DNA of 64,000 nucleotides, taken from CBDFKV01 sp965249035 (GTDB lineage: Bacteria > Pseudomonadota > Gammaproteobacteria > Arenicellales > Poriferihabitantaceae). Both the position numbers and the translations under genes were made by a program. This document shows positions 43,273 to 51,885 of the stretch, one piece after another. Numbering within the stretch: the stretch's first letter is position 1; every line of letters starts with the position of its first letter. Location: contig CBDFKV010000007.1 in assembly GCA_965249035.1 (NCBI GenBank), positions 744,001 to 808,000 on the forward strand, in the 5' to 3' direction. Below the pieces are notes generated by a model. It was not told where the DNA came from. It worked only from the letters and a program-made list of their open reading frames with translations, and ran no database searches.

Positions 43273-45096
43273 ATGACTCAATTAACCGCAAACAACCGTC
43301 CGTATCCACGTAAATTATTCTGGGGCGCCACCCTCGGCGGTGCACTCTTATTTTTTATTCTCGGCATCCTATTCTGGGGTGGGTTTAATACCGCCATGGA
43401 GGCCACCAACGAACTGGAGTTCTGCATTGGTTGCCATGAGATGGAAGAGAACGTCTATCAAGAATACGTGCCAACCATCCACCACTCCAACCGAACGGGT
43501 GTTCGCGCAGTATGCTCCGACTGTCACGTGCCGAAGTCTTGGATCCATAAAATGGTGCGCAAGGTAAAAGCCAGCAAAGAGGTCTATGGCAAAATTATCG
43601 GGAAAATTGATACACCCGAAAAATTTGAAGCGCATCGTCTCGAAATGGCAAAAAGTGTCTGGAAAACAATGAAAGAAACAAACTCCAGGGAATGCAGGAA
43701 CTGTCACAACCTGGAGTCAATGAATCCCAAGTTTCAAAAGCCGCGCGCGCGTAAACAGCATATGAATGCATTTGAAACCGGACAAACTTGTATCGATTGC
43801 CACAAAGGCATTGCGCACAAAAACGTCCGCGATTCTTTGAGTGATGAAGAACTGGAAGCCCTTGAAGCACCCAACCCCGAATTCATCCGACCTATCCCAG
43901 CGCATTTTCTGGCAGGATTAGAAGAGCTTAAAGTTATCGAAGCAGAACAAGCTGAGACAGATAAAATCGAAAAGGCAAAGCAAAAAGAGGCTGAGACTGC
44001 CAAAACACTCGCAGCAAAAGCTGCTGAAGAAGAGCGCATTGATGCCGCTGTGGCTGCTGCGCTGGCCGCCCAAGGTGGCGCCGCTGCAGGTGAAGCAAGC
44101 GCTCAACCCAACACCGCTGCAGCCAGTGCCACTAATGGAGCCGGTTTTGGTGTCGATTGGTCTGTTGCTCCCTCGCGAGAAATAACTATCTTTTATCCAG
44201 GTCAAACCTCAATGGAATGGGTGCTAAATGGCCGTGACCATGGTGGGGCTCGTGCGTTTGTTAAATCCGGCGATACTTGCGCTAGCTGTCACGATAAAGA
44301 AGCGGCAGCTATGGGTGAAAAAATGGTCACTGGTGAAAAGGCTGAACCGACCCCGATTGAAGGTAAACGCGGCAGCATTCCGGTGAATGTCCAAGCAACT
44401 CATGATGATACTAATCTGTTCTTACGATTTGAGTGGGAAGATACCGCACACGTTGATGTGCCGTTTGTGGATGGTGGCAAGATGGATCCAGAAAACCCAA
44501 TGAAACTGGCTGTTATGCTCGCTACCAACGATCTAAAGTACGCGGATCAAGCAGGCTGTTGGGGCACTTGCCATCACGATGCTCGCACCATGCCAGACAC
44601 GCCCGAAGCCGATGCAGCAGGTGCGGCAGCAACTAATTTGGATTTAAGCCAAGGCATAACCAAATACCTTGAAGAAAGCCGAACTGAAATCGAAGTCAAA
44701 GGCCGTCGTGGTAAAAAACGCGGTGGTTGGGATAAGCTAAAACCCGCAGCAGAGATTGATGCAGCGGTCAACGGTAATACTGTAATGGATTTACTGCGTT
44801 ATCAATCAGGCACCGGCGAAACCGAAGACGGTTATATTTACGACCAACGCATCATGCAAGGCGGCCAGGGTTTTGAAGTGTCAACCAACAACGAGGGTGG
44901 TCGCTGGGTGGTTGAAATGAAACGGGCGCTAAGCTCTGACCAAGTGGGTGACTTAAGCCTTAACCCAGACCAAAAATACAATTTTGGTTTTGCAATTCAT
45001 GATGACTACAGTAACGCCCGTTTTCATCATGTATCCTTGGGTTATAAGCTCGGCTTTGATGACGCCGACGCAGACATTAATGCAGCCAAACAGTAA
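43273..45096 (+). CDS. NirT-like tetraheme cytochrome fused to a C-terminal heme-binding domain
   Basis: The N-terminal 190 residues are a NapC/NirT cytochrome: one membrane helix (16-37) and CIGCH, CSDCH, CRNCH, CIDCH. Then follows an Ala/Glu/Lys-rich linker (about 225-285, likely helical) and a 320-residue domain resembling the ethylbenzene-dehydrogenase gamma-like heme-binding family, containing a fifth CXXCH (CASCH) and an unusual CWGTCH (CX3CH) motif. It would route quinol electrons toward NirS or other periplasmic acceptors. The size, 607 aa, is three times that of plain NirT. Its closeness to nirS argues for a role in nitrite reduction. Confidence 0.87.
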   Translation: MTQLTANNRPYPRKLFWGATLGGALLFFILGILFWGGFNTAMEATNELEFCIGCHEMEENVYQEYVPTIHHSNRTGVRAVCSDCHVPKSWIHKMVRKVKASKEVYGKIIGKIDTPEKFEAHRLEMAKSVWKTMKETNSRECRNCHNLESMNPKFQKPRARKQHMNAFETGQTCIDCHKGIAHKNVRDSLSDEELEALEAPNPEFIRPIPAHFLAGLEELKVIEAEQAETDKIEKAKQKEAETAKTLAAKAAEEERIDAAVAAALAAQGGAAAGEASAQPNTAAASATNGAGFGVDWSVAPSREITIFYPGQTSMEWVLNGRDHGGARAFVKSGDTCASCHDKEAAAMGEKMVTGEKAEPTPIEGKRGSIPVNVQATHDDTNLFLRFEWEDTAHVDVPFVDGGKMDPENPMKLAVMLATNDLKYADQAGCWGTCHHDARTMPDTPEADAAGAAATNLDLSQGITKYLEESRTEIEVKGRRGKKRGGWDKLKPAAEIDAAVNGNTVMDLLRYQSGTGETEDGYIYDQRIMQGGQGFEVSTNNEGGRWVVEMKRALSSDQVGDLSLNPDQKYNFGFAIHDDYSNARFHHVSLGYKLGFDDADADINAAKQ

Positions 45097-45109
45097 GATT
45101 GGTAAGCCT

Positions 45110-45490
45110 GTGAAAAAGGATATGGTCGTGTTTATTAATCATCTATCTCGCCACAGCGCCGCCTTAAGTCGCACGGTTCTGCTCGGGCTTAGCTTGATCG
45201 CCGCCAGTGGGTGTGCCAATGCTGAAACCCACGTGGTTGAAATGCTGAAGTATCAATTTGCACCAGAAGAGATCACGATTCAAGTAGGTGATACTGTACG
45301 CTGGCTCAATACCGAGCGACGCCAGTATCACACCATTTGGTTTAAAGATCAGGGTGAAGATGAAACGCCTGAGTTATTTCCAGAAGAGTTCTTTGAAAAA
45401 ATGTTCGATAGCGCCGGTGATTTTCCTTATATCTGCGGCCCGCACCACGAATCACACGCCATGAAGGGGATAGTGCGTGTCGTGCCGTAA
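45110..45490 (+). CDS. Periplasmic cupredoxin (plastocyanin/pseudoazurin-like)
   Basis: Small type 1 copper protein. Signal peptide ending near CANAE, then a beta-sandwich of about 90 residues with ligands His (QYHTIWF) and Cys-His-Met (YICGPHHESHAMKG). The Cys-Met loop is one residue longer than that of plastocyanin. It is a candidate soluble donor for NirS or CuA. The ORF extends upstream into the preceding gene; GTG 45110 or ATG 45122 are possible starts, and the first gives the better signal peptide. It overlaps the next gene by 14 bases. Confidence 0.85.
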   Translation: MKKDMVVFINHLSRHSAALSRTVLLGLSLIAASGCANAETHVVEMLKYQFAPEEITIQVGDTVRWLNTERRQYHTIWFKDQGEDETPELFPEEFFEKMFDSAGDFPYICGPHHESHAMKGIVRVVP

Positions 45491-45815
45491 TCAAGTAGCA
45501 ACTGTAGTGGCCGCCGTCACATTAGGCGTGTTGGCTATCAACGCGTCTGGCTCGCCGCTTTCTGAGACTCGACAAACAGAGCTGCAGCATTTATTACGGC
45601 ATGATTGCGGTTCTTGTCACGGCATGACTCTAAAAGGCGGGCTAGGGCCTGCCCTAACCCAGGATGCTTTGGTGGAAAAACCCAAAGCGTATATTCAACA
45701 AACCATTCGCGATGGACACCCTGGTACCCCCATGCCACCTTGGGGTTCACTGTTGTCTCAAACAGACATCGAGTATCTGGTTGAATTACTGACTGGGGAC
45801 AATATTCTGCAATGA
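45477..45815 (+). CDS. nirC: NirC-like monoheme cytochrome c
   Basis: Small periplasmic cytochrome: signal peptide (to about residue 25) and one heme motif DCGSCHGM with the later Met in GTPMPPWG. Of similar size to NirC of Pseudomonas, which donates electrons to NirS during maturation of heme d1. GTG start at 45477, inside the end of the cupredoxin gene; stop overlaps nirF by 4 bases. Assignment is by context and size, since generic c551/c552 cytochromes look alike. Confidence 0.82.
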   Translation: MSCRNQVATVVAAVTLGVLAINASGSPLSETRQTELQHLLRHDCGSCHGMTLKGGLGPALTQDALVEKPKAYIQQTIRDGHPGTPMPPWGSLLSQTDIEYLVELLTGDNILQ

Positions 45816-47008
45816 AGCGCATATACCTAATATTCGCCTATTTGATGCTATCGCTATCTCTGATACAAACAGTCAACGCGCAAGCCTTGCGTGGCACGGG
45901 TGATTTAGGCATCGTGATTGAACGCGCTGATGGCAGTATCCAAATCGTTGAGCACAGCCAAAATTCTGCGCTGGCTCACATCACTGGTTTGGGTGATTTA
46001 TCACATGCTTCTGCGGTTTTCTCCCGTGATCAGCGCTTCGCTTATATTTTTGGGCGTGATGGACAGCTCACTAAGGTTGATTTATTAGAGCAAAAAATCA
46101 GTGCCCAGATTCAGCAGTCGGGTAATAGCATTGGCGGAGCCATCTCGCAAAATGGAAGTCTGGTCGCTGTGTCCAATTATGAGCCAGGCGGAGTTAAGGT
46201 TTTTGATGCCGATACCTTAGCGCTAGTAGCCGATATCCCCGCCCTGTACCGCAATAAAGGAAGCTCAGTTGATCAAACCTCTAAAGTAATCGGCTTGGTC
46301 GATGTGCCTGGTCAACGATTTGTATTTAGCCTGTGGGACGCGGGTGAAATTTGGATCGCCGACCTGCAAGACACCAGCCAGCCGCGCATCGAAAAATTCA
46401 AAGGTATTGGTCAATTTCCGTACGACGCCTTAGTCAGTCCTGATGGGCGCCATTATATTGCCGGTCTGTTTGGTGAAGATGGAATGGCCTTGCTTGACCT
46501 TTGGCATACTGATCAAGGTGTGCGCCGAATTTTACCAAACTACGGCAAAGGCGAGCAAAAGCTACCGGTTTATAAAATGCCCCATTTAGAGGGCTGGGCA
46601 GTCGCTGGCAATTACGCTTTCGTACCTGCAGTGGGTCGCCATGAAGTGTTAGTGATTGACATGAATACTTGGCAAGAAGCGGGGCGAATCAGCGTCCACG
46701 GGCAGCCCATATTTGTAATGGCGCGCCCTGATGGCCGACAGGTTTGGGTGAATTTTGCACACCCCGACAACGATACGGTACAAATTATCGATACCGAGTC
46801 GATGGAAATTATTAAAGAACTCAAACCCGGAAAAGCCGTGCTACACATGGAGTTTGAGCCACGCGGAGAAGAAGTTTGGGTATCTGTTCGTGACGAAGAT
46901 CGGGTTGAAGTCTACGACACCTCCAGTTTCGAGCGATCTGCTACCCTGCCCGCTTTAAAACCCAGCGGTATATTTTTCACCTCTCGCGCGCATCAAACAG
47001 GGCTATGA
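45812..47008 (+). CDS. nirF: Heme d1 biosynthesis protein NirF
   Basis: Periplasmic propeller protein acting as dihydroheme d1 dehydrogenase-like step in heme d1 formation. Signal peptide (to about QTVNAQA) and an eight-blade d1-type propeller: GRDGQLTKVDL, DALVSPDGRHYIAGLFGEDG, and SVRDEDRVEVYD resemble NirS/NirN/NirF blades, without a c-heme motif. 398 aa is standard. It overlaps neighbours on both sides by 4 bases. Confidence 0.94.
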   Translation: MKRIYLIFAYLMLSLSLIQTVNAQALRGTGDLGIVIERADGSIQIVEHSQNSALAHITGLGDLSHASAVFSRDQRFAYIFGRDGQLTKVDLLEQKISAQIQQSGNSIGGAISQNGSLVAVSNYEPGGVKVFDADTLALVADIPALYRNKGSSVDQTSKVIGLVDVPGQRFVFSLWDAGEIWIADLQDTSQPRIEKFKGIGQFPYDALVSPDGRHYIAGLFGEDGMALLDLWHTDQGVRRILPNYGKGEQKLPVYKMPHLEGWAVAGNYAFVPAVGRHEVLVIDMNTWQEAGRISVHGQPIFVMARPDGRQVWVNFAHPDNDTVQIIDTESMEIIKELKPGKAVLHMEFEPRGEEVWVSVRDEDRVEVYDTSSFERSATLPALKPSGIFFTSRAHQTGL

Positions 47009-47463
47009 GCGAATATTCCGCATTTCAAAAGCAGCTGCTAAACGATTATCAGCATGACTTTCCGCTGACATCGACACCGTTTGCAGATATCGCCGCGCAA
47101 CTCGGAACCGATGAAGCCAGCGTTATCGAACATTATCAAGCCCTAGCCGATGAGGGTGCGGTCAGCCGTATCGGGCCAGTGTTCCGAGCTAATCGAGTCG
47201 GCGCCAGCACTTTGGCAGCTATGTGCCTACCAGAGTCAGAGTTGCAATCAGTCGCCGAGACCGTCAGCAGCTTTATTGAAGTCAATCACAATTACGAGCG
47301 AGAACACCGATTCAACCTTTGGTTTGTCGCCAATGCTGGGTCTAAAAGCGAGTTGCATGACGCGATTTCGCGAATTGAGCAAGCAACTGGATATCCAGTA
47401 ATGCAATTGCCGATGCTGAAAGACTACTACATCGACCTGGGGTTTAGCTTGCAATGGACATGA
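47005..47463 (+). CDS. nirD: Siroheme decarboxylase subunit, NirD/NirG type
   Basis: Lrp/AsnC-like protein, part of the complex that decarboxylates siroheme to 12,18-didecarboxysiroheme in heme d1 synthesis. Hallmarks are VSRIGPVFRANRVGASTLAAM and VNHNYEREHRFNLWFV (the N-H-N-Y-E catalytic region). 152 aa. Overlaps nirF by 4 bases and the next gene by 10. nirD and nirG are close paralogues; the choice is by order. Confidence 0.88.
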   Translation: MSEYSAFQKQLLNDYQHDFPLTSTPFADIAAQLGTDEASVIEHYQALADEGAVSRIGPVFRANRVGASTLAAMCLPESELQSVAETVSSFIEVNHNYEREHRFNLWFVANAGSKSELHDAISRIEQATGYPVMQLPMLKDYYIDLGFSLQWT

Positions 47464-47957
47464 AGGTTTTTGACCCCTTGCTGGAAGCTCGCTTGATCGA
47501 AGCAATCAGCCATGGCTTGCCATTAGTATCCCGGCCCTATGCTGCCATCGCGCAGCAATTGGGTTGCAGTGAAACCGAGGTAATTGGCGGAATCGAAAGT
47601 CTGATGCAGCGCGATGACATCAAACGCTTTGGCGTCGTCGTCCATCATCGGAAATTGGGTTATACCGCCAATGGCATGGTGGTTTGGGATGTTCCTGATC
47701 AACAGGTTGCAGAAATTGGACATTGCTTTAGTCAATATGAGTTCATCACGCTCTGCTATCAGCGACCGCGACACTTACCGGATTGGCCCTATAACCTGTT
47801 CTGTATGGTACACGGTAAAAATCGTGACGCGGTCTTACGCAATATTGATTTAATCGTTGAGCACTGCGACTTGACTCGCATTCGTCATGACGTGCTGTTT
47901 AGCAAACGCTGCTTTAAACAGCGTGGCGCTATTTATAAGCCATCAACATCGGGCTGA
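47454..47957 (+). CDS. nirL: Siroheme decarboxylase subunit, NirL/NirH type
   Basis: Second Lrp-like partner. Contains IKRFGVVVHHRKLGYTANGMVVWDVPD and YQRPRHLPDWPYNLFCMVHG, specific for the NirL/NirH branch. 167 aa. Acts with the NirD/G-type subunit just upstream. The name nirL versus nirH cannot be decided from sequence alone. Confidence 0.88.
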   Translation: MDMKVFDPLLEARLIEAISHGLPLVSRPYAAIAQQLGCSETEVIGGIESLMQRDDIKRFGVVVHHRKLGYTANGMVVWDVPDQQVAEIGHCFSQYEFITLCYQRPRHLPDWPYNLFCMVHGKNRDAVLRNIDLIVEHCDLTRIRHDVLFSKRCFKQRGAIYKPSTSG

Positions 47958-47962
47958 TCTAA

Positions 47963-48946
47963 GTGATCATAGATGCATTAGCCAGGGGTTTAATCAATCA
48001 CTATCAAGGTGGTCTGCCACTGTGTGAACAACCATTTGTGCGTATCGCAACTGAGCTCAAGGTTGACGAAGCACGCATCATCACCACAATAGCTTCACTG
48101 CTGGAATCAAAAACACTGAGCCGATTCGGCCCACTGTACGATGCCGCCAAGCTCGGCGGTGCTTTTACCCTTGCAGCCTTGCAAGTACCGGAAGATCGCT
48201 ATGATGCCGTAAGTGCGCAGGTTAATCAGTTCACCGAGGTAGCTCACAATTATCGGCGTGATCATGCACTCAATATGTGGTTTGTGGTGGCTAGCGATCA
48301 CGCCAAACATATTCAATCGACCCTGCAAGCAATTGAAGCAACTACCCGTTTAAAGGTTTACGATTTCCCTAAGGTGCAGGAATTCTATGTGGGCTTATGG
48401 TTACAATTAGACGCTCAAGGCAAGGTCTCGACTCAGCCAGTGCCCAACAAAACCCAGGCAATACCCTATCAAGCGGATCCTCTTGATCGGCCAATTATCA
48501 AAGCCACCCAGGCAGGCTTAGCCTTAACCAGCCGACCCTACGATGTTATTGCCAAACAGCTGGAAACACCTATAGACATCGTCCTTATGCGCCTAGAACA
48601 CATGCTATCGGCCGGAGTCATACGTCGAATAGGCTTGGTTCCCAATCATTATAAGCTCGGCTTACACGGCAATGGTATGTCGGTGTGGGACGTGCCCGAA
48701 ACGATGATTAGTGAGCTCGGTCATGCAGTAGGTGCTTTAGGTTTTGTTAGCCATGCGTATCAGCGACCGCGCCATTTACCGCTGTGGCCCTACAATTTGT
48801 TTGCTATGGTCCATGGTGAAAACCGTGATCAAGTCCGGGAAAAAGTAACGCTGATTTCCCAGTTGCTCGGCGAACATTGTCAGCAACACGATGTCCTGTT
48901 TAGCTCAGCCATCTTGAAGAAAACTGGCCTGCGATTGGTCGCCTAA
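47963..48946 (+). CDS. nirDL: Fused siroheme decarboxylase NirDL
   Basis: Single chain of 327 aa with an N-terminal NirD/G-type half (LSRFGPLYDAAKLGGAFTLAA and AHNYRRDHALNMWFVV) and a C-terminal NirL/H-type half (RRIGLVPNHYKLGLHGNGMSVWDVPE and YQRPRHLPLWPYNLFAMVHG). Such fusions are known in some denitrifiers. Together with the two separate genes upstream it gives the equivalent of nirD, L, G and H. GTG start 5 bases after the previous stop. Confidence 0.9.
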   Translation: MIIDALARGLINHYQGGLPLCEQPFVRIATELKVDEARIITTIASLLESKTLSRFGPLYDAAKLGGAFTLAALQVPEDRYDAVSAQVNQFTEVAHNYRRDHALNMWFVVASDHAKHIQSTLQAIEATTRLKVYDFPKVQEFYVGLWLQLDAQGKVSTQPVPNKTQAIPYQADPLDRPIIKATQAGLALTSRPYDVIAKQLETPIDIVLMRLEHMLSAGVIRRIGLVPNHYKLGLHGNGMSVWDVPETMISELGHAVGALGFVSHAYQRPRHLPLWPYNLFAMVHGENRDQVREKVTLISQLLGEHCQQHDVLFSSAILKKTGLRLVA

Positions 48947-48961
48947 GACACGAGCCTCATC

Positions 48962-50182
48962 ATGTTTCGAATTAGCCGCTACTTACACGCCCTCAAAACC
49001 GATAAACCAGCTACTTCACGACCGGCTGCCGTCGCTAAAGGTACTGGTCCGGTTGTGATCTGGAATTTAATCCGGCGTTGCAACCTGACCTGTAAACACT
49101 GTTACGCAACCTCAGCAGACACTCACTTCAAAGGTGAACTCAGCACTGAAGAAGTCTTTGCTGTTATTGATGACTTAAAGGCCTTTGGTGTCTCCGTCTT
49201 GATCTTGTCTGGTGGCGAGCCTTTATTGCGCCCAGACATTTTCGAGATCACCGATTACGCTAAAAAGCTCGGCTTTTATGTCGGCTTATCCAGCAACGGC
49301 ACTTTGATAGACAAAACCAATATTGATCAAATTGTTGCAGCTAATTATGACTACGTCGGTGTCAGCTTGGATGGAATGCGTGAAACCCACGACTATTTCA
49401 GGCGCAAACAAGGCGCATTTGATGAGTCAATTCGGGGCATTCGCTTGTGTCGTCAAGCGGACTTGAAGGTTGGCTTGCGCTTTACCCTAACCCAGGATAA
49501 CGCTACCGAACTGCCCGACTTGTTGCAATTGATGGCAGATGAGGCAATTGACAAGTTCTATTTGTCTCACCTCAACTATGCTGGTCGTGGCAATAAAAAT
49601 CGCAGCAGTGATTTGCACTACAAAATGACCCGTGAAGCAATGGATTTGATGTTTGAAACCTGCTGGAACGATGTCATTAGTGATAAAAAGCGCGAGTTTG
49701 TGACGGGCAACAATGACGCTGATGGCGTATACCTATTGCTTTGGGCCGCCAAGCACTTGCCTGAACACGTCGATACCATTCGCTCTGCACTATTACGCTG
49801 GGGCGGGAATTCATCGGGCGTCAACATCGCCAACATTGATAACCTCGGCAAAGTACACCCCGATACAATGTGGTGGGACTACACTATCGGCAGCGTCAAA
49901 GAGCGGCCATTTTCACAAATCTGGCCGGATACCAGTGACCCGCTGATGGCAGGATTGAAGGCAAAAAAACGCCCATTGGAAGGCCGCTGTGCCGCCTGTC
50001 AGCACCTCGCGATATGCGGTGGTAATTCACGCACTCGCGCCTGGCAACTAACCGGCAACCCCTGGGCAGAAGACCCAGGCTGCTATTTAACGGATCAAGA
50101 AATAGGCGTTAACAATCTGCCACCTCGCATCGAAAATACACCTTATCGCAGGAGCGAAAAGCGCAGTGTGGTTGTGGGGTAA
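48962..50182 (+). CDS. nirJ: Heme d1 biosynthesis radical SAM protein NirJ
   Basis: Radical SAM enzyme that replaces propionate side chains by keto groups in heme d1 formation. Radical SAM motif CNLTCKHCY (near residue 40), SGGEPLL, and a C-terminal cluster of Cys (GRCAACQHLAICGGNSRTRA and a further Cys) typical of a SPASM-like domain. 406 aa. Last gene of the nir set; nirE and nirN do not follow. Confidence 0.95.
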   Translation: MFRISRYLHALKTDKPATSRPAAVAKGTGPVVIWNLIRRCNLTCKHCYATSADTHFKGELSTEEVFAVIDDLKAFGVSVLILSGGEPLLRPDIFEITDYAKKLGFYVGLSSNGTLIDKTNIDQIVAANYDYVGVSLDGMRETHDYFRRKQGAFDESIRGIRLCRQADLKVGLRFTLTQDNATELPDLLQLMADEAIDKFYLSHLNYAGRGNKNRSSDLHYKMTREAMDLMFETCWNDVISDKKREFVTGNNDADGVYLLLWAAKHLPEHVDTIRSALLRWGGNSSGVNIANIDNLGKVHPDTMWWDYTIGSVKERPFSQIWPDTSDPLMAGLKAKKRPLEGRCAACQHLAICGGNSRTRAWQLTGNPWAEDPGCYLTDQEIGVNNLPPRIENTPYRRSEKRSVVVG

Positions 50183-50360
50183 GCCCGTAATTGCCCAACG
50201 CATCCCTAACAATCAGCGTGCCTTTCGGTAATTTCGCCATAGGCGGCGGATTACCTAAAAATGACTGTGTCAGTGAATGGCTTAGTGGCATACTTAGGCG
50301 GATGGTGATTGAGCCACTCAATCGTTGACCCAATAAAAACCAGCAGGATTGTCGCCCAAC

Positions 50361-51389
50361 ATGCTCACTGTCTTTTCTGAGAATCACAGCTTGCACCAGC
50401 CTTGGTCAGAGCTTCATGGGGGGGTCATGATCCCGCCATTTGAAACGCCTCGGCGAGTCGAAATCATTCTTGACCGGATAAATCATGAACACCTGGGGCC
50501 AGTGATTGAGCCAAAGCTATACGGCCTTGCACCCGTATTGGCCGTCCATGATCCAGATTATCTCATTTTTTTGGAAACCTGCTGGCCTGACTGGAAGCAC
50601 CAAGGCAATGAAGGTGATGCAATACCCTCTATTTGGCCTACTCGCCGAATGAATGCAGATACCATTCCCGACCATATTGAGGGCAAGCTTGGCTACTACG
50701 CACTGTCGGCTGAAAGCGCTATTTGTGAAGGTACCTATGCCGCAGCCACCGCCAGTAAAGACGTGGCGTTAACCACAACTGAGCATGTATTAACCGGCTC
50801 GCACGCTGCATTTGGACTGTGTCGCCCACCCGGACATCACGCCGCCTTCGATCAATACGGTGGTTATTGCTTTTTAAATAACGCCGCGATTGCTGCACAG
50901 TATGCGCTGGATGCTGGCAAAACCCGAGCCGCTATTCTGGACGTTGACTTTCATCACGGCAATGGCACCCAAGACATTTTCTATACGCGTGACGATGTGC
51001 TAACTGTTTCAATTCATGGCGATCCACTACATGCATTCCCGTACTTCCTCGGACATGCCAACGAAACCGGAAAATTATCCGGCGACGGCTTTAATGTAAA
51101 TTTGCCACTGGCCGAAGGCAGTAGTTACGATGTGTGGCTAACTGCTCTCGAAAATGGGCTTGAACAGATCAATCACTACCAGCCAGATTTATTAGTCGTT
51201 TCCCTGGGTGTCGATACTTTTGAAGATGATCCCATCAGTTTTTTCAGATTACGTAACGACGACTTTTTTGATTATGGTCGCCACATCGCAAAGCTGGGCT
51301 TGCCAACCGTATTCTTAATGGAAGGTGGCTATGCAGTCGACGACATCGGTATCAATGTGGTGAATGTATTAGCGGGGTTTGAGTCCTAA
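50361..51389 (+). CDS. Histone deacetylase-superfamily amidohydrolase
   Basis: Zinc hydrolase of the class II deacetylase/acetylpolyamine amidohydrolase type. Motifs: LCRPPGHHAAFDQYGGYCFLNN (around 153-175) with the catalytic His pair; ILDVDFHHGNGTQDIFY (193-208) with zinc-binding Asp and His; and the second Asp in GVDTFEDDP; active-site Gly-Gly-Tyr in MEGGYAVDD. 343 aa. Probably deacetylates polyamines or other N-acetyl compounds. The ATG at 50361 is preferred to the TTG at 50349. No functional link to the nir genes is apparent. Confidence 0.9.
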   Translation: MLTVFSENHSLHQPWSELHGGVMIPPFETPRRVEIILDRINHEHLGPVIEPKLYGLAPVLAVHDPDYLIFLETCWPDWKHQGNEGDAIPSIWPTRRMNADTIPDHIEGKLGYYALSAESAICEGTYAAATASKDVALTTTEHVLTGSHAAFGLCRPPGHHAAFDQYGGYCFLNNAAIAAQYALDAGKTRAAILDVDFHHGNGTQDIFYTRDDVLTVSIHGDPLHAFPYFLGHANETGKLSGDGFNVNLPLAEGSSYDVWLTALENGLEQINHYQPDLLVVSLGVDTFEDDPISFFRLRNDDFFDYGRHIAKLGLPTVFLMEGGYAVDDIGINVVNVLAGFES

Positions 51390-51520
51390 GCTAGTTGCTG
51401 ACCTAGTTTAATAAACGCCCCTCGACCAGTGTGAACCGGTCTTGATACTCATCAAGGCGACTACGACACGTAGAACACAGAATCTGTTTTTAGTTGTTCA
51501 TCAACAACGGTCGTTGATTA

Positions 51521-51743
51521 CGCGTCTCATTTTCGCACCCAAAAAGTGCCAAACTACTTCCCGGCGATTTCGCGATTTGGATATTTGTCTTCGCTGAGCT
51601 ACTCGCCTTTGCCACCTTTTTCGTCACCTATACAGTGAGTACATGCGAAAAGCCGTATCGACATTGAAACCGGCGCATCCTATTGGCACATGGTTGACTT
51701 GGTTTGGATCATTTTATTCCCGCTGGTGTATGTTATCCGATGA
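51521..51743 (+). pseudogene. norE: norE remnant (NO reductase accessory, COX III-like)
   Basis: Two separated pieces of a NorE protein. The first, frame from 51521, reads LLPGDFAIWIFVFAELLAF and ends after about 15 further residues. The second, in another frame, reads ETGASYWHMVDLVWIILFPL and ends in a TGA at 51741-51743. NorE is usually about 170-200 aa, so some 100 residues between are deleted and the frame is lost. The stretch 51390-51520 before it has no clear gene; the minus strand there holds a short Cys-containing fragment that was not recognised. Confidence 0.82.
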
Positions 51744-51868
51744 GTAAGGTTTACAATATCCACACTGCATTAGTACTTATGTTGCTATTAACGGTGAGCA
51801 CTTGTGGAGTCTGGATTAGGCGGCATCACGATTATCTGCCTGATCATTTTTATCACTTACATCATTAG
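51740..51868 (+). pseudogene. norF-like remnant
   Basis: Small frame of 42 residues beginning with an ATGA overlap with the norE stop, as norE-norF pairs often do. It has one hydrophobic stretch (ALVLMLLLTVST) and then shifts into a His-rich end; the alternative frame from about 51800 encodes another hydrophobic helix (ITIICLIIFITYIISL), suggesting a frameshifted two-helix protein. Position rather than sequence likeness supports norF. Confidence 0.5.
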
Positions 51869-51885
51869 CCTTTAAAATAATAAAC

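Noticed and set aside
50109..50396. Minus-strand frame of 95 codons after nirJ
   Set aside because: Overlaps nirJ and the deacetylase gene at both ends and has no recognisable motif; probably a chance frame.
51396..51486. Minus-strand fragment with a CSTC motif
   Set aside because: Too short, preceded by a stop, no start or ribosome-binding site; could be a zinc-ribbon relic but cannot be supported.
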